Assembly (NCBI GenBank): GCA_020341875.1
Contig: CP070839.1
Span: 209,576 to 216,249 of the forward strand
Source of the DNA: Candidatus Zixiibacteriota bacterium
Lineage (GTDB): Bacteria; Zixibacteria; MSB-5A5; SM1-73
Direction: 5' to 3'
Length of the DNA: 6,674 bases
Shown: piece after piece, positions 1 through 3,634 of the stretch
Layout of the letters: every line of letters begins with the position of its first letter
How positions within the stretch are numbered: position 1 is the first letter of the stretch
Made by a program: the position numbers and the translations under genes
Notes under the pieces: model-generated
Seen by the model: the letters and a program-made list of their open reading frames with translations, nothing else
The model's database searches: none
Told to the model about the DNA's origin: nothing

Positions 1-11
1 TCTGGATTAGC

Positions 12-46
12 AGAAGGTGGACGCTCAGAAAGGGCGTCCACCTTCT
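12..46. repeat. Perfect hairpin repeat, copy A of the AAGGTGGACGC family
   Basis: A 13-bp perfect stem (12-24 with 34-46) closes a 9-base loop. The core AAGGTGGACGC / GCGTCCACCTT recurs, with changes, at 146-174, 3032-3067 and 3211-3242, so this is a dispersed element and not chance pairing. On the plus strand it is followed by TATC with no real T-run, so it would be a weak intrinsic terminator at best. It could end a gene lying left of the window, which cannot be seen. Confidence 0.75.
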
Positions 47-75
47 TATCGGCATTCCGCGTCCTGGAAGATTTT

Positions 76-93
76 CTCTCCCCTGGGGGAGAG
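76..93. repeat. Short GC-rich palindrome
   Basis: CTCTCCCC (76-83) pairs perfectly with GGGGAGAG (86-93) around a 2-base centre, an 8-bp inverted repeat. The word CTCTCCCCT also opens the long palindrome at 2872-2949, suggesting related dispersed sequence. No function can be assigned. Confidence 0.6.
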
Positions 94-104
94 GGTAGTA
101 ATAG

Positions 105-127
105 GTCGGGCTGCGAAGCTACCCGAC
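105..127. repeat. Small inverted repeat GTCGGG...CCCGAC
   Basis: GTCGGG (105-110) and CCCGAC (122-127) form a 6-bp stem with an 11-base loop. It lies between hairpin copies A and B and resembles the GGCCCGAT and TCGGAT palindromes of the 2995-3197 cluster in base content. The stem is short, so support is modest. Confidence 0.4.
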
Positions 128-145
128 AAGATACCCCATTGTAGG

Positions 146-174
146 AGGTGGACCATCAAGAAGGGCGTCCACCT
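146..174. repeat. Hairpin repeat, copy B of the AAGGTGGACGC family
   Basis: AGGTGGAC (146-153) pairs with GTCCACCT (167-174), 8 bp around a 13-base loop. The right half AAGGGCGTCCACCTT is identical to that of copy A, while the left half is shorter and has drifted. It is followed by TTTCTT on the plus strand, so it has somewhat more terminator character than copy A. Confidence 0.65.
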
Positions 175-356
175 TTTCTTATGTTGAACATTCCCTTCAG
201 ACCACAGACCTACGGTGCGCTGTTGAGTTGTCCCTGCAACCTCCCAAATCACCAAATTCCGGCCTCCTTGGGGGGAGCATCGATTCTAGGGTCTATCCTC
301 AGAGCAGAATAATACTTAAGGAGGCATTCTCTTTCCCCGATTTTCTCTTGCCCTAC
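175..356. other. Spacer with no supported feature
   Basis: No credible reading frame, RNA gene or strong palindrome was found here. Open frames on either strand lack a convincing ribosome binding site and recognisable protein sequence. Confidence 0.5.
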
Positions 357-384
357 TTGACAAGAAGGCAACGTGTCTTATCTT
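357..384 (+). promoter_or_regulatory. Possible sigma-70 promoter of the secreted dockerin gene
   Basis: A perfect -35 box TTGACA (357-362) is followed after 16 bases by TATCTT (379-384), which matches TATAAT at 4 of 6 positions. Transcription would start near 390, giving a leader of about 270 bases before the ATG at 661 and placing the candidate folded element at 401-509 just inside the RNA. A second TTGACA at 523-528, in nearly the same context (ACTTGACAAGRAGG), has no good -10 box. The assignment is inferred from consensus only. Confidence 0.45.
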
Positions 385-400
385 GAGGACAGCTAGCGTA

Positions 401-509
401 CTTCCGGGGGCTATGTTTTACCGGTTGGCGGAACAGATGGGGAGAGGATTGTATCCACTCGGCTTGCGGCATTGAGGGGATAGCATCCTCTGTTTAGAAT
501 CCCCGGAAG
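401..509 (+). ncRNA. Candidate structured 5' leader element (family not recognised)
   Basis: CTTCCGGGG (401-409) is perfectly complementary to CCCCGGAAG (501-509), a 9-bp closing helix around about 90 bases. Inside are two similar hairpins: 442-460 (GAG, A-A mismatch, GGAT, loop TGT, ATCC, CTC) and 475-491 (7 bp including one G-T, loop AGC). Both share the core GGAT-NNN-ATCC. A closed helix over two hairpins upstream of a single gene is the shape of a riboswitch aptamer or other cis-regulatory RNA, but no known class motif (cyclic-di-GMP, TPP, cobalamin) was seen. Pairing could also come from a palindromic repeat like those elsewhere in the window. Confidence 0.35.
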
Positions 510-582
510 GCTGTATCCTGACTTGACAAGGAGGAACCTGCCATGCAAATCTATTTCCTATCCTCGGACTTCCTCTGACCAA

Positions 583-610
583 CTCCGCTGGCTTGTTCCA
601 AGCAGCGGAG
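583..610 (+). promoter_or_regulatory. Strong hairpin in the leader, upstream of the ribosome binding site
   Basis: CTCCGCT (583-589) pairs with AGCGGAG (604-610) and GCTTG (591-595) with CAAGC (599-603), leaving one bulged G and a TTC loop: 12 bp in all. A second weak stem, GACAAT/ATTGTC (610-615 with 628-633), overlaps it by one base. No T-run follows, so it is not a standard terminator. It ends 35 bases before the Shine-Dalgarno sequence. It could stabilise the mRNA, act as part of an attenuator, or be a dispersed palindrome. Confidence 0.5.
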
Positions 611-644
611 ACAATAGTGAAAACCTGATTGTCATTCATTTCTT

Positions 645-652
645 GAGGAGGT
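645..652 (+). promoter_or_regulatory. Ribosome binding site GAGGAGGT
   Basis: The core GGAGG (647-651) lies 9 bases before the ATG at 661. The same octamer precedes the EF-G-like gene on the other strand, so this seems to be the host's standard strong site. It fixes the start of the secreted protein. Confidence 0.85.
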
Positions 653-660
653 AGAGAAGG

Positions 661-2865
661 ATGGAAAAGAAAAGAGAAGGGTTTGAAAGACTGGTGATGT
701 TCGCAGTTGCGACAGCGCTGGTGGTATGGTTCGTAGGCCTGACGGCGTTTGCAGCGGATGCAGGAGAACCGAGAATGACCAGCGGACCCCAGACCATTAA
801 GAGGGCGACCCCTGCGATTGACACGGAGCCCATTCATAACCCGGCCGGGAGTCAGATGCTGGTGGCTGCGTTAACCATAATTCCGACCTGCGATGGGTAC
901 ATCGATGCCGCGGAGTGGGCGGACGCCAACATGTACGACATCTCCGACACCACAGGTCAGAGCGACGGCATTGTCGATCCCCCGGGCACGGTGATTCTCT
1001 GGCTGAAGCAGGATGATATCGGCGTCTACTTCGCCATCAGAAATAATGCCGACGCCACACTGGATGACTACGATCAGTGTGGCCTGTACTTCGATGACAA
1101 CCACGATGGGTGTTTCAGTTCATCCGCCACCACCGAAGGTAACGAGTGGGTGGAATACCACCCCACCGGCAACCTGGTAAATTGGCGTTGGATCCAGGAC
1201 ACGGACTGTGGTTTTCCACCTTCCTATGTTTGCACCGGGGACAATTTTGGCGGCGGTTACACTTGGGCCCCATCATGTTTCGGCATCGGCATCGGACCAA
1301 CCGGTGTGGTGGACTACGAGGTTATGATTCCTTACGGATCTACAGATGAGCATCTGGATTTGACCATGCCGCCGGATTCGCTCGGATTCTACATTTATTG
1401 CCTTAACTACTCAACCTTTGACTTCAACGGTGAATGGCCCACCCAGGGCCGCGCCGACACCTGGCGGGAGCCCTGCTACTACGGTCATCTGATCTGTGAG
1501 GCCGGAGAACCTTGGCCCGACCACAAGATGCACTTCCCGCAGTTGCCGGACGAGATCGGCTGGGACGTGCTCTCCACCGCGCCCAGGATCTGTGCCGACG
1601 ACTGGCAGTGCTCGGAGACCGGATGGGTCATGGACATTCACTTCTGGGGCTCCTGGAAGGACTTGGACGGCGTACCCCAAACCGACGACTATCCCCCCGG
1701 CGGTGAAATGCCACAGTTTGCCGTCTTCATCCTCAGGAATATCCCCGCGGACCTTGACACTCCCTGGAGCAGGCCGGGCGAGATACTGTGGGAGTGGTGG
1801 GGAGAGATCCCAGGCACACCGTTAGATCCGCCGACTTACGAAGGGTGGTATGATCCCGACACCGGCTTCGCCCTTTGCAACGACCACACCCCTTACTGGC
1901 GATACGATTTCTTCGTGGATCAAGCTTATCCGCCTGCGGATTCATTCTTCCAGTATAAGGATTCCATCTACTGGTTGGCAGTCGCCCCGGTTGGCGAGCT
2001 TGAGCCATACCAGTGGGGCTGGAAGAATTCGCGGGATCATTTTATGGATGATGCGACGTATTCAGACGATCCTTACGAGGGGCCCTGGTTTGAGATGTAC
2101 GAGCCGCCCAGATGCAACTGGTTTGACGCGGCGTTCGTCACCGGTACAGTCTCGGACTATGGGTCAACCAACTACTATGGCGACGGATGGTATTACTACC
2201 CCATGTACAACTGGACGAATATGTGGTTCTATAACAACCCATTCACCTTGGAGCGGCAAAAACACATCTGGATGGATTTCTTTCTCGATGATCTTCTCTT
2301 GGATGCCGAGTTTGCCATTAACTGGTCAACCCCCGAGTGGGATGAGATGGAGATGGGCAGGCCGCCTCTTCCGGAGGACGGATTCGAGGACATCTTTATA
2401 GGGCGTCAGCAGTTTTCAGTACAAACCGGGCCAAACACTATTGACTTTTGGCTTCCTTACAACCCGGAGTGGGTCTCCATCGATTTTCGTGGAACCCTGT
2501 TCTTTGTCAACGGGTGGATCTGGCACGAATGCGTGGGGACCTCAATGGATCTGGCGTTTGTGATCACGGGACACGAAGGGGCACCCCCGGTGATATGCGG
2601 CGATGTGAACAACAACGGCGTGGTTGACGTGGGTGACGTAGTCTACCTGGTGACCTATCTCTACAAGTCCGGCCCGGCGCCTGTTCCGATGGTGTGTGTC
2701 GGAGACGTCAACAACAACGACATAGTTGACGTCGGTGACTTGGTTTATCTGGTCAGTTACCTGTACAGGGGCGGACCGCCGCCTGATCCGAACTGCTGCA
2801 ACCCGGCGTGGAAGCATTCCGGGTCAGACTCAACTCCACACGGAGAGCATCGGTGGGTTAAGTAG
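661..2865 (+). CDS. Secreted multidomain protein with two C-terminal dockerin-type repeats
   Basis: A 734-residue exported protein of unknown function. Residues 1-31 form a signal peptide: charged MEKKREGFER, a hydrophobic core at 11-29, and a likely cut after AFA (31/32). Residues about 75-292 open with DGYIDAAEWADA and read like a CBM9/DOMON-type beta-sandwich, a fold that often binds sugars (moderate confidence). Residues about 293-484 hold CADDWQC (311-317), DIHFWGSW (325-332), LDPPTYEGWYDP (388-399) and QWGWK (451-455). Residues about 507-637 hold GDGWYYYP, NPEWVSIDFRG (601-611) and DLAFVITG (630-637). I recall these two tryptophan-rich modules from secreted proteins of Planctomycetes and FCB-group bacteria; their role is unknown to me. 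Two dockerin-like repeats follow at 648-676 and 682-710, each with a D-V-N-N-N-x-x-x-D-V-G-D calcium loop. Many cysteines suggest disulphides. There is no C-terminal membrane anchor or sorting signal. It stands alone on its strand, so context gives no substrate. The start is fixed by the GAGGAGGT site. Confidence 0.9.
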   Translation: MEKKREGFERLVMFAVATALVVWFVGLTAFAADAGEPRMTSGPQTIKRATPAIDTEPIHNPAGSQMLVAALTIIPTCDGYIDAAEWADANMYDISDTTGQSDGIVDPPGTVILWLKQDDIGVYFAIRNNADATLDDYDQCGLYFDDNHDGCFSSSATTEGNEWVEYHPTGNLVNWRWIQDTDCGFPPSYVCTGDNFGGGYTWAPSCFGIGIGPTGVVDYEVMIPYGSTDEHLDLTMPPDSLGFYIYCLNYSTFDFNGEWPTQGRADTWREPCYYGHLICEAGEPWPDHKMHFPQLPDEIGWDVLSTAPRICADDWQCSETGWVMDIHFWGSWKDLDGVPQTDDYPPGGEMPQFAVFILRNIPADLDTPWSRPGEILWEWWGEIPGTPLDPPTYEGWYDPDTGFALCNDHTPYWRYDFFVDQAYPPADSFFQYKDSIYWLAVAPVGELEPYQWGWKNSRDHFMDDATYSDDPYEGPWFEMYEPPRCNWFDAAFVTGTVSDYGSTNYYGDGWYYYPMYNWTNMWFYNNPFTLERQKHIWMDFFLDDLLLDAEFAINWSTPEWDEMEMGRPPLPEDGFEDIFIGRQQFSVQTGPNTIDFWLPYNPEWVSIDFRGTLFFVNGWIWHECVGTSMDLAFVITGHEGAPPVICGDVNNNGVVDVGDVVYLVTYLYKSGPAPVPMVCVGDVNNNDIVDVGDLVYLVSYLYRGGPPPDPNCCNPAWKHSGSDSTPHGEHRWVK
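2602..2790 (+). repeat. Tandem dockerin-encoding repeat, 102-bp period
   Basis: The codons for GDVNNNGVVDVGDVVYLVTY (from 2599) recur 102 bases later as GDVNNNDIVDVGDLVYLVSY (from 2701). DNA and protein both match closely, which indicates internal duplication of one calcium-binding motif. In the known dockerin fold, two such F-hand motifs pack together and bind one calcium each; the aspartate and asparagine ligands are kept in both copies here. Confidence 0.8.
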
Positions 2866-2871
2866 ATTTTA

Positions 2872-2949
2872 ACCTCTCCCCTTTATTCCCCCCGCCTTTG
2901 GGGCAAACCGTCCGGTTTACCCCTCCGGCGGGGGGATAGGGGGTGAGGT
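2872..2949. repeat. Long two-part palindrome just after the secreted gene
   Basis: Outer arms ACCTC (2872-2876) with GAGGT (2945-2949), CCCC (2878-2881) with GGGG (2940-2943), and CCCCCCGCC (2888-2896) with GGCGGGGGG (2927-2935) enclose an inner hairpin, GGGG.AAACC (2900-2909) with GGTTT.CCCC (2914-2923) and loop GTCC. About 28 of the bases on each side can pair. It starts 6 bases after the stop codon. No T-run follows on either strand, so it would stop RNA decay or enhance Rho-type ending better than act as a classical terminator. It looks like a mobile palindromic repeat. Confidence 0.65.
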
Positions 2950-2994
2950 GAAAGAACGTAGGCGTGATTTTCCCGCCTGAAGAATTCACGTTGT

Positions 2995-3018
2995 GGGCGG
3001 GCAAGATGCCCGCCCTAC
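2995..3018 (-). repeat. REP-like palindrome 1 (GTAG + GGCGGGCA stem)
   Basis: GGGCGGGCA (2995-3003) pairs with TGCCCGCCC (3007-3015) around an AGA loop. Read on the minus strand the element starts with GTAG directly against the stem. A GTAG (or GGAG) tetranucleotide next to a palindrome is the known hallmark of REP sequences moved by RAYT transposases; no such transposase is in this window. Confidence 0.6.
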
Positions 3019-3031
3019 CATGATTGCACGG

Positions 3032-3067
3032 AAAAGCTGGACGCTTAAAAAAGGGCGCCCACCTTTT
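3032..3067. repeat. Hairpin repeat, copy C; possible two-way terminator
   Basis: AAAAG (3032-3036), TGG and CGC (3038-3044) pair with GCG, CCA and CTTTT (3055-3067), 11 bp with two mismatches. It is a drifted copy of the AAGGTGGACGC family. The A-run on the left and T-run on the right give both strands a stem ending in TTTT, as in bidirectional terminators between convergent genes. It lies between the secreted gene and the tRNA, where such a terminator would be expected. Confidence 0.5.
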
Positions 3068-3080
3068 GATTTCTTGTGGT

Positions 3081-3102
3081 GGCCCGATTCATCGGGCCCT
3101 AC
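3081..3102 (-). repeat. REP-like palindrome 2 (GTAG + GGCCCGAT stem)
   Basis: GGCCCGAT (3081-3088) and ATCGGGCC (3091-3098) form a perfect 8-bp stem with a TC centre. On the minus strand GTAG (3102-3099) lies directly against it, as in palindromes 1 and 3, although the stem sequence differs. Confidence 0.6.
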
Positions 3103-3110
3103 CGAAGGCG

Positions 3111-3164
3111 GGATCGGATGTCTGCCAGAGGCAGATCCGCCTATGGCGGAAATCCGACCCCTAC
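3111..3164 (-). repeat. REP-like palindrome 3, a three-way junction
   Basis: An outer stem TCGGAT (3114-3119) with ATCCGA (3152-3157), extended by GG/CC (3111-3112 with 3159-3160) past one mismatch, encloses two perfect 6-bp hairpins: TCTGCC/GGCAGA (3121-3135, loop AGA) and TCCGCC/GGCGGA (3136-3150, loop TAT). The two hairpins abut with no spare base. On the minus strand GTAG (3164-3161) abuts the outer stem. The element is compact and fully paired apart from loops, so it is very unlikely to be chance. Confidence 0.65.
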
Positions 3165-3172
3165 ACTCTATC

Positions 3173-3197
3173 GGCCGGGCAAGGGTGCCCGCCTTAC
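3173..3197 (-). repeat. REP-like palindrome 4 (GTAA + GGCGGGCA stem)
   Basis: The minus strand reads GTAA, then GGCGGGCA, loop CCCT, then the returning arm TGCCCG-GCC; 8 bp form with one bulged base (plus-strand arms 3173-3181 and 3186-3193). Its stem is the same as palindrome 1, with GTAA in place of GTAG, so it appears to be a diverged copy. Confidence 0.5.
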
Positions 3198-3210
3198 GAT
3201 TCTTGGATAG

Positions 3211-3242
3211 AAAAAGGCGGACGTGAAGATCTCGTCCGCCTT
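3211..3242 (-). terminator. Rho-independent terminator after tRNA-Thr
   Basis: On the minus strand, 15 bases past the tRNA 3' end, AAGGCGGACG (3242-3233) pairs perfectly with CGTCCGCCTT (3223-3214) around a 9-base loop, and the transcript then reads TTTTTC in all when the last stem bases are included. This is a textbook intrinsic terminator. Its stem is a variant of the AAGGTGGACGC hairpin family found at 12-46, 146-174 and 3032-3067 (copy D). Confidence 0.8.
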
Positions 3243-3257
3243 CTGGTTTCATATCTT

Positions 3258-3329
3258 AGCCGATGAGAGGAATCGAACCTCCAACCTACTGATTACAAAT
3301 CAGTTGCTCTACCGTTGAGCTACATCGGC
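3258..3329 (-). tRNA. tRNA-Thr (anticodon TGT)
   Basis: A full 72-base cloverleaf on the minus strand. The acceptor stem is GCCGATG with CATCGGC and discriminator T. The D arm is GCTC-AACGGTA-GAGC, and the anticodon arm is ACTGA-TTTGTAA-TCAGT with TGT at positions 34-36. The variable loop is AGGTT, and the T arm is GGAGG-TTCGATT-CCTCT. TGT reads ACA threonine codons and, with wobble, other ACN codons. CCA is not encoded, so the host must add it. It lies 305 bases downstream of the EF-G-like gene on the same strand and ends at a strong terminator. No clear promoter of its own was seen. Confidence 0.95.
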
Positions 3330-3361
3330 ATAGTGTCCGCGGCCAACCGTCCGCCGTCCGC

Positions 3362-3387
3362 CGGTATGCACCGTATGGTGCACACCG
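3362..3387. repeat. Palindrome CGGT.TGCACC / GGTGCA.ACCG
   Basis: CGGT (3362-3365) and TGCACC (3367-3372) pair with GGTGCA (3377-3382) and ACCG (3384-3387), with one A-C mismatch and loop GTAT. The same GTCCGCCGGT...GCACCGC context recurs in shorter form at 3595-3614, so the two are likely related copies. Confidence 0.55.
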
Positions 3388-3436
3388 CGGCTGAAACCTC
3401 CCACCCAACCCCTCCTTACGTCCGCGGTCGACAGTC

Positions 3437-3503
3437 CTTCGACTTCGCTCCCTTCGGGTCTGCCCCGGCGGGCAAGCGTCTGCTTGAGCCCTCAGGGTCG
3501 AAG
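3437..3503. repeat. Branched palindrome with four inner hairpins
   Basis: CTTCGAC (3437-3443) pairs with GTCGAAG (3497-3503). Between them lie CCC/GGG (3450-3458), TGCCC/GGGCA (3461-3474), AAGC/GCTT (3474-3485, sharing one base with the former) and CCC/GGG (3489-3497, sharing one base with the outer stem). Short GC-rich hairpins inside a closing stem resemble compound REP-type elements. The inner stems are short, so the exact fold is uncertain. Confidence 0.45.
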
Positions 3504-3548
3504 ACAGGACAAGTCCGCAGACCGCCGCAAAATCCCTCAGACCTTCGT

Positions 3549-3575
3549 AATCCGCTTAATCCGTTTCATCCGTTG
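3549..3575. repeat. Three tandem 9-bp units, AATCCGNTT
   Basis: AATCCGCTT, AATCCGTTT and CATCCGTTG follow one another without a gap. The period is exact and the core ATCCG is constant. No function is known to me; it may be a simple repeat or part of a larger dispersed element. Confidence 0.5.
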
Positions 3576-3600
3576 ACCGATTCTGTGGTCCGCTGTCCGC

Positions 3601-3612
3601 CGGTGCGCACCG
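3601..3612. repeat. Perfect 12-bp palindrome CGGTGCGCACCG
   Basis: Two-fold symmetric with no spacer, lying 22 bases past the EF-G stop codon. It is preceded by GTCCGC twice and is a shortened form of the palindrome at 3362-3387. It could be a protein site or a repeat remnant; no T-run follows on the minus strand. Confidence 0.45.
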
Positions 3613-3634
3613 CAGCTCGTGACCCTTGCCCCTA

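Larger units (their letters stand above)
3330..3634. other. Repeat-filled spacer between EF-G and tRNA-Thr
   Basis: No gene is supported. The word GTCCGC occurs seven times (starting at 3335, 3349, 3356, 3420, 3513, 3588 and 3595). Palindromes within the spacer are listed separately. An open frame on the plus strand covers much of it, but its protein is low-complexity and reads through these repeats, so it is not taken as a gene. No terminator with a T-run follows the EF-G stop codon here. Confidence 0.6.

Noticed and set aside
46..255. Open frame on the minus strand, 69 codons
   Set aside because: It runs through hairpin repeat copy B and the palindromes at 76-127, has no good ribosome binding site, and the protein resembles nothing known to me.
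413..475. Possible 20-codon leader peptide starting ATG at 413
   Set aside because: The G-run just ahead is too close to the ATG for a normal site, the sequence has no run of regulatory codons, and it overlaps the better supported folded element.
401..509. Known riboswitch such as cyclic-di-GMP, TPP or cobalamin type
   Set aside because: The hallmark conserved sequences of those classes are absent; only the overall shape is suggestive.
2866..3257. CRISPR array
   Set aside because: The repeats are unequal palindromes at irregular spacing with no constant direct repeat or unique spacers of equal length.
3258..3329. tRNA-Thr as an integration site of a mobile element
   Set aside because: No integrase gene and no direct copy of the tRNA 3' end were found in the window.
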